Assembly (NCBI RefSeq): GCF_003386205.1
Contig: NZ_QRDY01000017.1
Location: forward strand, 48,966-112,965
DNA length: 64,000 bases
Direction of reading: 5' to 3'
Origin: Cohnella lupini
Lineage (GTDB): Bacteria > Bacillota > Bacilli > Paenibacillales > Paenibacillaceae
Shown: positions 27,130-36,217 of the stretch, piece by piece
Layout of the letters: every line of letters starts with the position of its first letter
How positions within the stretch are numbered: the stretch's first letter is position 1
Position numbers and translations under genes: made by a program
Notes under the pieces: generated by a model
What the model saw: only the letters and a program-made list of their open reading frames with translations
Database searches by the model: none
Told to the model about the DNA's origin: nothing

Positions 27130-28713
27130 TCAATGTCCGATGCCCGGCATCGCTGCCGAATTGCTCGAGTTATCCTTCACCGGCGACGATGGAACGTCCG
27201 TCTCGAAGCGAGCCGTTCCCGTCCACAATGCGGCGATGATTCCCAAACCGGCGACGACGACCAAGAACCAAAATCCCAACTGCACCGAGTCTCCCAACGC
27301 TTGCCGGAACAAGCCTGTGGCTGCAGCGGACAACGTGGAATCCGCGCTTAACAGCAGCTGCGGATCGGTCAGCCCGGCCAACTCGTCGCCTTGGACGTTG
27401 AACTCCGCCGCGTGCTCTTGAACGGCCGCGGACAACCGGTTATTCACGATAGCCGCCAATACCGCGGATCCGAACACCCCTCCGACCGCGCGGCTGAAGC
27501 CGACCGTCGAAGTCGCAATGCCCTTGATGCGATCCGCCGCGCTGTATGTGACGGCCATTTGGGCTAACGGCATTAAAATGCCTATCCCGATGCCCATCAG
27601 AAGCATTACGAACGCCACTATCCAGAAGCTAACGTCGAGAGGCATATAAGACATGCCCAGCATACCTAATCCGGCCATCGTCATAGAAGCGATAATACCC
27701 GCTCGGTAGGTCCATCTCTTCAGAAGCACGTTGCTTAACGTCGCGCCGATCATCATGGAGAACATCATCGGAGTTAGAGTATTGCCGGCATCGCCGACAT
27801 CGCCCCCCATGCTTCCCTGCACGAACAACGGAATATAGAGCAAGGCCCCGTACATGATCATTCCTTGCAGGAACGTCGCCGTTAACGTACCCGATATAAC
27901 TTTGCTGCGGAATAATTCGGGAGGCAATATCGGCTCCGCGACCCTCTTCTCCACGAAAAGGAACAACGCCAGGCCAACCGCTCCAAGCGCGATCAGACCG
28001 ATAATCGGCACGGAAAGCCAAGCGAACTGCTCCCCGCCCATTTTCAAAGCCAGCAATATCGACAACGTGGTCAAGGAAAGCAACAAAGCTCCTTTGACGT
28101 CCACGGACGGCCGAGTCGCCTTATCCCGGTTGTCATGCAATCGTCTGCTCAATATCGCGAAAATATAGAGCCCGATCGGAATGTTGATATAGAAATTCCA
28201 GCGCCAGTCGAGATGCTCCGTAATCAGCGCGCCCAAGGAGGGTCCGACGATCGAAGACAACGCGAATACGCTCATATAAAAAGCTTGGTATCTACCCGCT
28301 TTTTCTTTCGGCATGATGGTGAATACGAGAGTGAACGTAATCGGAATAATAAATCCTGCCCCTAGCCCTTGAATGCCCCGAAAAAGAATCAATTGCGTCA
28401 TGTTGTCGGCCAATCCGCATAATATCGAACCCGCCATGAACAAGAACAATCCGAGCATGTAGAAGCTTTTTCTTCCGAAAATATCCGATAGCTTGCCCGC
28501 GATGGGCATAACCACGGTCGAAGCGAGCATGTAGACGGTAAATACCCAAGACATTTGGTTCAGGCCGTCCAGCTCGGAAACGATGGTCGGCAACGCCGTC
28601 GACACGATCGTCTGATCCACTTGCGTCAAAAAAATACTGATAAGCAGCGCCGACATCATCCAGTTCAATTGCGATTTCGTACGACGATCATCATCCGGAT
28701 TCAAATCGACCAC
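27130..28713 (-). CDS. DHA2-family MFS drug/solute exporter, 14 helices
   Basis: A 527-residue EmrB/QacA-type exporter. Helix 1 carries the DQTIVSTALPTI motif of DHA2 pumps, the loop after helix 2 is motif A (GKLSDIFGRKSFY), and motif C (SIVGPSLGALI) is in helix 5. The GTG start directly abuts the TetR stop codon, so both are read from one mRNA. The TetR partner suggests regulated export of a toxic compound, possibly an intermediate of the upstream degradation pathway; this is inference. Confidence 0.92.
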   Translation of the reverse strand: MVDLNPDDDRRTKSQLNWMMSALLISIFLTQVDQTIVSTALPTIVSELDGLNQMSWVFTVYMLASTVVMPIAGKLSDIFGRKSFYMLGLFLFMAGSILCGLADNMTQLILFRGIQGLGAGFIIPITFTLVFTIMPKEKAGRYQAFYMSVFALSSIVGPSLGALITEHLDWRWNFYINIPIGLYIFAILSRRLHDNRDKATRPSVDVKGALLLSLTTLSILLALKMGGEQFAWLSVPIIGLIALGAVGLALFLFVEKRVAEPILPPELFRSKVISGTLTATFLQGMIMYGALLYIPLFVQGSMGGDVGDAGNTLTPMMFSMMIGATLSNVLLKRWTYRAGIIASMTMAGLGMLGMSYMPLDVSFWIVAFVMLLMGIGIGILMPLAQMAVTYSAADRIKGIATSTVGFSRAVGGVFGSAVLAAIVNNRLSAAVQEHAAEFNVQGDELAGLTDPQLLLSADSTLSAAATGLFRQALGDSVQLGFWFLVVVAGLGIIAALWTGTARFETDVPSSPVKDNSSNSAAMPGIGH

Positions 28714-29838
28714 CTAGATTTCTGCTAGTTTAGCGCAGCGGCTCGCGTAATCGCGGCCCGATTGGCCCGGTACCCGCGCTACCGCGTAAGCGCCGATTCG
28801 GTTAAGCGCTTCCTCTAATGTCCGTTGAAGAGATTCTCCGGCCGGCTTGTCCCGAACGGTCCATATTCCGACGAACCGGCTGTCCATCCAAGCCGGATTT
28901 TGCTCGAGCCTCACGAGCAATTCATGCGTCGAAGCCGGAATCTCCCCGAAATTCGTTGCCGTGCATACGACGACGAGACGAGGGTTGTCCTGGCCCGATT
29001 GGTCCAGAAAATCATCCTCCCGCTCGAAGACGCGAAGCTCCATGCCGTGCTGAATGCGAAAGCCGTCGAGCAGCTCTTCGATTTCGCCTTTTCCCTGCGA
29101 CGATCTAACCTCCGCCGGCAGAAGAACGTACACCCTTTTCGCCGAGCCGTCGTTCGCCCGGGCTTCCGAGGTTCCCTTTTTACCCGTTTCGTCTCGCGGA
29201 AGCACCCCGTAAAGCGTCAATCGGATCATTTGATCGGCAAGGATGTCTTTTAGTTCCTCGTACGTGCCTTGAAGCTTAAGCTCGTCCCGCATATCTTCCG
29301 CGCTTCGATAGTAGAATTGATTCATCATTCCCCATATCAAATGCAGGAGCACTTGCTCGTGCATCTGTTCTTGAATGATGCCTTCTTTTTTCCAAGCAGC
29401 CAGAATTTGCGACTTCTCTTCCGTGTCCATGGTCCATTTGGTCGAGGCGTACTTAGAGAAGAGACTACCGCCTTCCAAGGACTCCCGATGATAGATTTTA
29501 TACAGGTTAGGCAGCTTGCATTTCAGCTCGAAATGCTCCTTGATGTACTTGCGAAGCAATACCTGCGGCGCTTCTTGCTCGAGCAGAATGTCGTTGACGT
29601 GAAACTCCCATTGCTTGAAAAGCCTCGTTACCACTTCCATGTACAGCTTTTCCTTGGAGTCGAAATAATAGTGTATAAGCGCCTGGTTGACGCCCGCTTT
29701 AATCGCGATCTCGCTCATTCGGCTTCCCGCGAATCCGATCTTGGCGAAAATCTGCTCCGCCGCGTTCAGAATTCGTAGCTGAACCGATGTTTTGACTTCG
29801 TCTATGCTTTCGGTTTCCAACGGTTTTGCTCCTCTCAT
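28714..29838 (-). CDS. TetR-family regulator with extra C-terminal domain
   Basis: A 374-residue protein, far longer than the usual 190-230. Residues about 18-65 are the TetR helix-turn-helix (ILNAAEQIFAKIGFAGSRMS and NQALIHYYFDSKEKLYMEV); a helical ligand domain runs to about 215. After a charged linker, residues about 234-374 form a second, alpha/beta part with PRLVVVCTATNFGEIPAS and RFVGIWTV, reminiscent of a flavodoxin-like fold. The start overlaps the stop of the FMN reductase gene by 4 bases. The tail could be a cofactor sensor or a remnant of fusion; its nature is not proven. Confidence 0.85.
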   Translation of the reverse strand: MRGAKPLETESIDEVKTSVQLRILNAAEQIFAKIGFAGSRMSEIAIKAGVNQALIHYYFDSKEKLYMEVVTRLFKQWEFHVNDILLEQEAPQVLLRKYIKEHFELKCKLPNLYKIYHRESLEGGSLFSKYASTKWTMDTEEKSQILAAWKKEGIIQEQMHEQVLLHLIWGMMNQFYYRSAEDMRDELKLQGTYEELKDILADQMIRLTLYGVLPRDETGKKGTSEARANDGSAKRVYVLLPAEVRSSQGKGEIEELLDGFRIQHGMELRVFEREDDFLDQSGQDNPRLVVVCTATNFGEIPASTHELLVRLEQNPAWMDSRFVGIWTVRDKPAGESLQRTLEEALNRIGAYAVARVPGQSGRDYASRCAKLAEI

Positions 29839-30359
29839 GCCCCCTTGCCGTGAACGACGTTGCGAAGAGCCAACGCCGACGTTTCGTACCAGTCGCCTAT
29901 TACGGCCGGCAGAACGTCGATCTGGGAGTCTAATACGTACAATCCGCGAGTCGGGCAGACCGCGCCCGTTTCGACGAGCAGAGGGCGTAAGTAAGCCTCT
30001 ACTGCCAGACTATGGTGAGGCGAGCCGCCGACCATGACGGGTATGGCGGCGATATTGGCAAGCGCTTGTTGGGGAAGCTGATCGATGAATAGCTTCAGCA
30101 GCCCCGTGTAAGTCGCTTTGTAAGTCGGACTTGCGAATATAACTACGTCGGAGCTGGTTACCCGCTCCAATTGGCGAATGACCTCCGCGTTCCCCCACTC
30201 CAGCAACGAAGGGGCGAAATCCGCGAGATCGACGATCGCTTCGTCCGCCGTCTCGCCTTCCGACGTTAAGCCTTCGCTAATTCGTTTGAGAACCTCGCCC
30301 GCTATGGCGTAAGTTTTGGAGCGGCTTTTCGGATTGCCTACGATGGCCGTGATTTTCAT
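29835..30359 (-). CDS. NAD(P)H-dependent FMN reductase, SsuE-like
   Basis: A 174-residue flavodoxin-fold reductase. The phosphate-binding loop is GNPKSRSKTYAIA near the N-terminus; VIFASPTYKATYTGLLKLFID at about 95-115 is the standard second motif, followed by MVGGSPHH. Such enzymes supply reduced FMN to flavin-dependent monooxygenases. It overlaps its upstream neighbour (TAATG) and its downstream one (ATGA), so it is tightly coupled to both. In this block it probably feeds the luciferase-like monooxygenase at 32910. Confidence 0.9.
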   Translation of the reverse strand: MKITAIVGNPKSRSKTYAIAGEVLKRISEGLTSEGETADEAIVDLADFAPSLLEWGNAEVIRQLERVTSSDVVIFASPTYKATYTGLLKLFIDQLPQQALANIAAIPVMVGGSPHHSLAVEAYLRPLLVETGAVCPTRGLYVLDSQIDVLPAVIGDWYETSALALRNVVHGKGA

Positions 30360-30862
30360 TAGGCGCTCGCCCCCTGCGGGAGGTTGTCCGTCAAATAGCC
30401 GTACTTGCCGCCGTAGAATACGAGAGGGGTTGCATCCGCTTGCTGCACGTTCAAATGCAAAGCGTCTCCCAGCAGAATCTGATGATCGCCGCCTTCAACG
30501 GCCTTGTGCAGTCCGCACACCACGTAAGCCAAGCAAGCGTCCAGAACGGGAACTCCGGCTACGCCTTCCAGGTAAGGAATGCCTTCGAACTTGTCCACGT
30601 CTCCCCTGCGCGCGAAGGAACGGGAAACGTTTTCTTGATCTGCCGATAAAATATTAACGCAAAACGACTTCGATTCCAAGATATGCTTAAGCGTTGCGCT
30701 CTTGTTATCCAAGCAAACCAGCAGCATCGGAGGGTCCAGGGAAAGCGAGGTAAAAGCGTTAACGGTCATCCCTTGCGGCTTCCCCTCGGCATCCCTGGTC
30801 GTAATGACGGTAATTCCCGTCGCGAACTTGCCCATTGCGCTTCTCCATGTCTTTGAATCCAA
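30359..30862 (-). CDS. Flavin reductase, HpaC/RutF-like
   Basis: About 167 residues. I choose the TTG at 30862 because AAGGAGG stands 8 bases upstream; the longer frame starting at 30943 would overlap the preceding gene. The FMN-binding split-barrel motifs GKFATGITVITT, GMTVNAFTSLSLDPPMLLVC and SKSFCVNIL are all present, and HHxxxG-like EGGDHQILLGDAL is near the C-terminus. It uses NAD(P)H to reduce free flavin for a partner monooxygenase. It is the RutF-type role next to RutA- and RutB-like genes. Confidence 0.9.
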   Translation of the reverse strand: MDSKTWRSAMGKFATGITVITTRDAEGKPQGMTVNAFTSLSLDPPMLLVCLDNKSATLKHILESKSFCVNILSADQENVSRSFARRGDVDKFEGIPYLEGVAGVPVLDACLAYVVCGLHKAVEGGDHQILLGDALHLNVQQADATPLVFYGGKYGYLTDNLPQGASA

Positions 30863-30912
30863 TTTTAATTCCTCCTTGTCTAAAAAGAAAGAAGCTTTCT
30901 TCCATTCCCTGC

Positions 30913-32232
30913 TTAGCCTTCCAATCCGTTGCAAATCAACCAAGCGGTAGTCGCGTACACGACGGCGGCGTCTATCATATCGTCCACCGTCGGACCGAAC
31001 CTGCTAGGACCGTAAGTAACGGCGGGGATATGGTACATATTGAACACGTTATGGTCTCGCCACATGCTCGAATAAATCGGATGGCCTTGCTTCGTCTCCC
31101 CTTTGCCGATCGAGACGCTGGATTGGCTTAACGCGCGATGCAGTCCGCCGACCTGCTCTTCGTCGGCTTCGAAGCCTTGACGGTAAACGATTGGCTCTAC
31201 CTTGCTGTCGAAGCCTTCGGCGGCCATCAGCGCTTCAAGCTGGCGTTGGACGTCCGCGATGTTCTGCACGGGAGTGAGAGTCAGCCCCAGATAGACCGAG
31301 CAAACTTCGCTGCCGCTTCCCATCACGTGCGGGTCTCCGCCGCGAATCGCGCCGATTTGAACTTTAGGCACCGCGGTTCCGCCGGGAGAATGATAGGTGT
31401 TATCCTTCTCGAAGTCGATGCACCATTGTTGCAGGACTTCTATTAACGGGGCCACCTGCACAAGTGGACTCGGATGCTTGCGCAGCTCCGCCGGATGCTC
31501 GAGCAGAGGCGTAAATACGTCTTCTCCGTAAATGTCGATCCGGAAATTGGCATGTCCGCACGATACCCACGAAATTCCGAAATCCGTACCTTCTGCGGCA
31601 ATCGCGAAATCCGGGGCAACGCCGCCGTGAGTCATCATGAACTGAGCTCCGATTTCCTTGCCCAAATATTGCGGCCCTTGGAATTGCTCCACGTGCTCCG
31701 GGCCGATCTCGGCCGGACATGCGGTCAAGTACAAGGTTCCCGCCAGCGGGAGTCCCGTTTTCTTCAATGCTTTGGCACCGATCAGGAAGCAAGCCATCGG
31801 TCCTCTATCGTTCTCGACCGGTCTCCCGGAAAATACGCCGTTCTCGAGCTTCGCTTCCAGCCACTCGGGACGTTCGACCGAGCCCGGACGATATTTCCAG
31901 CTATCGAGATAATTGTATTGCGGCGACTCGGTGTCCAGATGACTCGTGAACAGTAGATTTTTCCCTTGCGTCGGATTTTGTCCGCCGTAACGCCCGATGA
32001 CGTTGAAGCGGTCAGGAACCATTCCGATCTTCTTCGGCGTAAATTGCTCCCGCTTCATCCATTCGTATACGTATTCTCCCGCTTCCTTCTCGTATCCGGC
32101 GACGGAGCGGATATTGCCTAGCTCTAGAATCAAATCGATCAATTCCTGCTTATCGATAGCTTGACGGATCGTATCGGCAACCTCTTGAATTTCAAGACTC
32201 GTAATCGGACTATTCGGCTTCAAAGCGATCAT
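30913..32232 (-). CDS. M20-family metallohydrolase (amidohydrolase/peptidase)
   Basis: A 439-residue enzyme of the ArgE/DapE/carboxypeptidase G2 (M20) superfamily. The first metal-binding motif is SHLDTE; GRPVENDRGPMACFL, CPAEIGPEH and WRDHNVFNMYH take the positions of the other metal and catalytic motifs, though the usual EE pair is altered (AEIGPE). M20 members split amide or carbamoyl bonds. In this operon it may cleave an amide made after ring opening by the monooxygenase. Substrate unknown. It lies 3 bases after the isochorismatase-like gene. Confidence 0.85.
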   Translation of the reverse strand: MIALKPNSPITSLEIQEVADTIRQAIDKQELIDLILELGNIRSVAGYEKEAGEYVYEWMKREQFTPKKIGMVPDRFNVIGRYGGQNPTQGKNLLFTSHLDTESPQYNYLDSWKYRPGSVERPEWLEAKLENGVFSGRPVENDRGPMACFLIGAKALKKTGLPLAGTLYLTACPAEIGPEHVEQFQGPQYLGKEIGAQFMMTHGGVAPDFAIAAEGTDFGISWVSCGHANFRIDIYGEDVFTPLLEHPAELRKHPSPLVQVAPLIEVLQQWCIDFEKDNTYHSPGGTAVPKVQIGAIRGGDPHVMGSGSEVCSVYLGLTLTPVQNIADVQRQLEALMAAEGFDSKVEPIVYRQGFEADEEQVGGLHRALSQSSVSIGKGETKQGHPIYSSMWRDHNVFNMYHIPAVTYGPSRFGPTVDDMIDAAVVYATTAWLICNGLEG

Positions 32233-32235
32233 CTA

Positions 32236-32865
32236 TTAACCTCCAATTACGGTGTCCCAGCTTCGGACGACCTGATCTGTCGTTACGTTAGTGGAAAAGT
32301 TCAGTTCCATAGCCCTGAGTGAAGCCTCGTGTATGTCCGGCGAATAAGCCGCGCAGGCATCCGAGACGACGAAGCACTCGTAATCTCGCATGAAACCGTC
32401 CCTCACGGTCGATTCCACGCAGCATTCCGTCGTAAATCCCGTGACCGTGATTTTCTTGATTCCGTTGCTCTTCAAGATCAATTCCAGATTCGTCTCGACG
32501 AATCCGCTGTAGCGTTGCTTGTGAACGACGCTATCCCCGGGAAGGGGGGCAATCCGGTAGAAATCCGACCCCCGCTCCCCCTTCCTGCATATCGCGACTC
32601 CCGAGAGATCTTGCCCCTGACGCGCATACCAGTCCAACATCGCCGGCGAATCCGTCTCGGGAGCGGTCATCAGCGCGATGAATATGATCGGAATGCGATG
32701 AGACCGAGCCGCCGCGATCAATCGTTCGATTCTGTCCACGGCGGGATCTACCGCGGAAAGGTCGGCATTCCATTCCCCGACCTTCCCGTCGGCCGAGCAG
32801 AAATCGATCTGCACGTCCACCAGCACTAAAGCATTGCCTTCTATGGGAATATCAACGATATTCAT
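32236..32865 (-). CDS. Isochorismatase-family cysteine hydrolase, RutB-like
   Basis: A 209-residue hydrolase with the complete catalytic triad: Asp17 (LVDVQIDFCS), Lys116 (VVHKQRYSG) and Cys149 (TTECCVESTVRDG). The family includes ureidoacrylate amidohydrolase RutB, nicotinamidase and N-carbamoylsarcosine amidase. Next to a RutA-like monooxygenase and a RutF-like reductase, a ureido- or carbamoyl-type substrate is the best guess. It begins 44 bases after the monooxygenase stop. Confidence 0.9.
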   Translation of the reverse strand: MNIVDIPIEGNALVLVDVQIDFCSADGKVGEWNADLSAVDPAVDRIERLIAAARSHRIPIIFIALMTAPETDSPAMLDWYARQGQDLSGVAICRKGERGSDFYRIAPLPGDSVVHKQRYSGFVETNLELILKSNGIKKITVTGFTTECCVESTVRDGFMRDYECFVVSDACAAYSPDIHEASLRAMELNFSTNVTTDQVVRSWDTVIGG

Positions 32866-32909
32866 CCTTCACCCGCCATCCGATGAACGATCCATCTGAA
32901 TATATTCGG

Positions 32910-33974
32910 TTACCCGCGCAATTGCGTAAGTACCTTCTCTCCGAAAAAGCGCATGTCCGCGTCGTAGTCCGGGAACGTCAGCATCATGCCGTCCAAATTA
33001 GCCGTTTCCACGATGTACCTGATTTTCCGGGTGATCTGATCCGCGGTTCCGGATATCGGCTCCGACATGAACGCCGTCTTCGCCCTGGCAGCGATTGAGG
33101 TCTCCGTTCCGTCGACGGCCATGCCGTAGCTTTCCAGCAAGCCCATGATCGCTTCGCGATCCACGCCTTCTTGGTAGAGCTTCATCTTGTCGTTGGCTTC
33201 TTCTTCGGTTTCGCCCGGATAGATACCGAACATAGCGTATGTCTTGATCGGTTTGTTACGCTCGCGGGCTAGCTCCTTCGCTCTCGCGCTAACCTTGGCC
33301 AAATCCGCGATATCCTTGCCGCCGATGAAGCAGGCGTCTCCTTCGTCGATCGTAAAGCCCATGCCCTTATCCGATTGCCCCGCGCAAATAATGGTCGGGC
33401 GAGGCTTCTGAACCGGCTTCGGATATGACATGCAATCCGTCAGTTGAAAGAATTCCCCTTGATGATCGACGCGATCTTCGCTCCATAGGCGTTTGACTAA
33501 CTGCATCCATTCCTTGGCCAGCTCGTAACGCCCATCGTGATCGAGGTGCTCGGGCCACATGCCCATCTGCCGAAATTCCTTGGAGAACGAACCGGATACG
33601 ACGTTCATTCCGATTCTGCCGTTGCTGATCTGATCCAGCGTCGCGAACATTTTCGCCGCGACGGCGGGATGATAGAGCAACGTATGCACGGTTGCGTACA
33701 CCTTCACCCGGGAAGTAGCTTCGGCCAATCCCGCCATCATCGTCATCGATTCCAGCGATGTCCCCCAATGGTTCGTCCTTCCGCCGTAGCCCCTCCACTT
33801 AGCCATCGACATGATGAAATCCATGCCGATCTCTTCCGCCAACATAGCCGCGCTCCGGTTCTGCGCATAGCTGCCATCTACTTTCGGAGTCGTATCCGAT
33901 ATGATCCATCCGCCGTTCGAAATGGGAAGAAACACTCCGAAATCGATTTTGTTGTAATCCACGTTGCTGCTCAT
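32910..33974 (-). CDS. LLM-class flavin-dependent monooxygenase, RutA-like
   Basis: A 354-residue luciferase-like TIM barrel using reduced FMN and oxygen. Its start (FGVFLPISNGGWIIS), GGRTNHWGTSLESMTMMAGLA, NGRIGMNVVSG and IICAGQSDKGM align by eye with E. coli RutA, the pyrimidine monooxygenase that opens the uracil ring, more than with alkanesulfonate monooxygenase SsuD. RBS GGAGTGG precedes the ATG. It needs reduced flavin, for which two reductases are encoded downstream. Ring opening of a pyrimidine-like compound is the likely reaction, but a sulfonate or other heterocycle cannot be excluded. Confidence 0.9.
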   Translation of the reverse strand: MSSNVDYNKIDFGVFLPISNGGWIISDTTPKVDGSYAQNRSAAMLAEEIGMDFIMSMAKWRGYGGRTNHWGTSLESMTMMAGLAEATSRVKVYATVHTLLYHPAVAAKMFATLDQISNGRIGMNVVSGSFSKEFRQMGMWPEHLDHDGRYELAKEWMQLVKRLWSEDRVDHQGEFFQLTDCMSYPKPVQKPRPTIICAGQSDKGMGFTIDEGDACFIGGKDIADLAKVSARAKELARERNKPIKTYAMFGIYPGETEEEANDKMKLYQEGVDREAIMGLLESYGMAVDGTETSIAARAKTAFMSEPISGTADQITRKIRYIVETANLDGMMLTFPDYDADMRFFGEKVLTQLRG

Positions 33975-34016
33975 GTTTCATCCACTCCAAATGATTTTTT
34001 TAATGATAGATGATCT

Positions 34017-35174
34017 TTATTCGGGCCATATCAAGTTCGTGCCCTCGTAAATGGAATCGATATAAGAGTTATCCATAACTTTATCGAGAGCGATCGGCGC
34101 CTTAATGACTTCCGCCTTGACCAGCATGTCTACCTCGCGCTGCCATTGCTCGTCCGTCTGCCACGCCACGCCGTGACCTTCCGGCAAGTTATCCTGCACC
34201 AGCTTGCTTTCCACTGCCCAACGGTTCGTTTCCGCTTCCAGATCGTATCCGGACTGCGAACGCGATTCCATGACTTTCAACGCTTCCTCCGGATGCTGCA
34301 GCACGTATTCGTGCGCCTTGGACAACGCCCTCAGGAAGTCCTCAACCGCCGTCGGATTGTCCGTCGCGAACTTGGAATTTACCGCCACGACTCCGAAAGA
34401 AGTCTCTCCGTCGAATTCGCCGGGATCGATCAAACGCACTTTGACTCCTGCTTTTTCCATAATGTACGGCTCGTTCGTCTTGTAAACCGTTAGAGCATCG
34501 AGCTGCTTCCCGTCCAAGATGCGAGGATCGTAACCGACGGATACCGCTTTGATCTGATCGCGGGTAACTCCTTCGGAGTTCAGCATCGAAATGACGTAAG
34601 AAGGAATCGCGCCTTTGTAGCCCAATGTCTTGCCGACTAAATCCTTAGGGCTGTGAATATCGGAATCATCAAGAACCATAAGAGCGTTAACGCCTACCGA
34701 ACCGAATGAAGCTACGCCTTTGATCTCCGCGCCGCTTTCCACGGAAGTGATAACCAGGCTCGGGTTACCCGCGCTGGAGAACTGCGCTTGTCCGGCAGCC
34801 AGAAATTTCATGCCCTGGGAATCGAGTCCGGGCTGAATGTCTACGTCCAGTCCGAGCTGTTCGAAGTAGCCAAGCTCGTCCGCCATAACGGTCTGCACGT
34901 CCGGCGAGGACGCCGCGAAATAGTAACCCGTCGTGTATCGGATAGTACCCGCCGCTTGGTTCGCGGCTTTGCGAGCTGCCCAGTCGATACCCGCGGGAGG
35001 AGCCTCGGAAGCACCGCCGCTTGAAGCAGCTGCCGGGCTTTCCGACGCGGAAGCGCTCGGCGTCGACGAAGGAGAGGAATTCGAGTTATTGTTGCCGCAA
35101 GCCGTTACCAAGATCAAAACCAAAGTCAGCATGGAAGCCAGTACCGCGTGTTTTCTTCTTCTCTTTGTCAGCAT
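34017..35174 (-). CDS. NMT1/THI5-like ABC substrate-binding lipoprotein
   Basis: A 385-residue lipoprotein with lipobox VTAC (Cys about 26) and a Ser/Ala-rich linker. The binding domain (IRYTTGYYFAASSPDVQTVMADELGYFEQLGL) is of the SsuA/TauA/NMT1 type, which binds sulfonates, taurine, nitrate or thiamine pyrimidines. RBS AGGAG. It is the first step of uptake for the monooxygenase pathway and works with the permease and ATPase encoded upstream. A 178-base spacer with no gene separates it from the permease. Confidence 0.92.
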   Translation of the reverse strand: MLTKRRRKHAVLASMLTLVLILVTACGNNNSNSSPSSTPSASASESPAAASSGGASEAPPAGIDWAARKAANQAAGTIRYTTGYYFAASSPDVQTVMADELGYFEQLGLDVDIQPGLDSQGMKFLAAGQAQFSSAGNPSLVITSVESGAEIKGVASFGSVGVNALMVLDDSDIHSPKDLVGKTLGYKGAIPSYVISMLNSEGVTRDQIKAVSVGYDPRILDGKQLDALTVYKTNEPYIMEKAGVKVRLIDPGEFDGETSFGVVAVNSKFATDNPTAVEDFLRALSKAHEYVLQHPEEALKVMESRSQSGYDLEAETNRWAVESKLVQDNLPEGHGVAWQTDEQWQREVDMLVKAEVIKAPIALDKVMDNSYIDSIYEGTNLIWPE

Positions 35175-35352
35175 GGTTACATTCTCCTATCCTCTGATGG
35201 ACATATTGGGCGATGGTAAAGATGATCGTTAAATTCCAAGCTTCGTTGAAAGCGATCGTTACTCATAACGCTTGTCCTACGGCGTAACGCCGAACGACAC
35301 CACCACCTTAAAAGAGGAGTCTCGCAAGCTGCTGACTGACAGGGGAGAGTTG

Positions 35353-36216
35353 TTATCCGTTGCGTTTATTCGTGGAGCTATGCCAATAGAGGGCCCGTTG
35401 CTCGATAAAACGAACAAGCGTCGTTAGAACGATGCCCATGACCGCGAGCATCAGAATCGCCGCGAACATTTTCTCCATCTGCATATAGTTGCTGAACATC
35501 TGAATGAGGTTGCCCAGCCCCTTGTCGGAGCCGCTCCATTCCGCCACTACCGCGCCGATGACGCTTAGGCTGATGCAAGTCTTGGAAGCGGAGAATAAGT
35601 AAGGGAGACTGTTGGGAAGTCTGAGCTTCAAGAAAATCTCCAGCTTGTTCGCATGAAGGGAGCGCAAGTATTCGTAGTTGTTCTGATCGATCGAACGGAA
35701 TCCCGTGATGGAGTTGACCAGCATCGGGAAGAAGGTGATGATCGCCGCGATGATGATTTTCGGCAACGCCCCGAAACCGAACCAGATGATAAGTAGCGGA
35801 GCGATGGCGACGATAGGCGTGACGCTAGCCAGCACGGCGATCGGTAGCAGCGTTCGCTCCAGAAACCTGGAATGGGACATCAGCACGCCGCCGATCAACG
35901 CCACGAACGTCCCGACGGAAAATCCGATAACCGCTTCTTTCAACGTCACGCCCGCATGCTCCAAGTAAAATCCAAAATCCGAGAATAATACTTTCAGAAC
36001 CCCCGACGGCGCGGGTAGCGTGAGCGGATTGACGTTGAATATCCGTACGACAAGCTCCCATGTACCGAACAAGACGATAAAGGCGAGCGCGGGCTGAATG
36101 TAATGGCTCCAATTCCCTTCGCTTCCGAACAGCTTTCCGAGCTTCACCCTCGGCACCGCCTTACCGCGAGGAGACGCGGACACTCTGTTTTCCATTGCGT
36201 TCTCAGTAGAAGACAT
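35353..36216 (-). CDS. ABC permease, SsuC/TauC/ThiX type
   Basis: A 287-residue permease with about six helices after a 45-residue cytoplasmic N-terminus. The EAA-like loop reads YEYLRSLHANKLEIFLKLRLPNSLPYLFS. It forms the membrane channel with the ATPase encoded one base upstream (stop at 36218, start at 36216). The family fits the NMT1-type binding protein downstream. Confidence 0.93.
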   Translation of the reverse strand: MSSTENAMENRVSASPRGKAVPRVKLGKLFGSEGNWSHYIQPALAFIVLFGTWELVVRIFNVNPLTLPAPSGVLKVLFSDFGFYLEHAGVTLKEAVIGFSVGTFVALIGGVLMSHSRFLERTLLPIAVLASVTPIVAIAPLLIIWFGFGALPKIIIAAIITFFPMLVNSITGFRSIDQNNYEYLRSLHANKLEIFLKLRLPNSLPYLFSASKTCISLSVIGAVVAEWSGSDKGLGNLIQMFSNYMQMEKMFAAILMLAVMGIVLTTLVRFIEQRALYWHSSTNKRNG

Positions 36217-36217
36217 T

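Noticed and set aside
26846..27133. 95-codon minus-strand frame after the MFS gene
   Set aside because: It spans the strong terminator at 27028-27070 and has no family resemblance.
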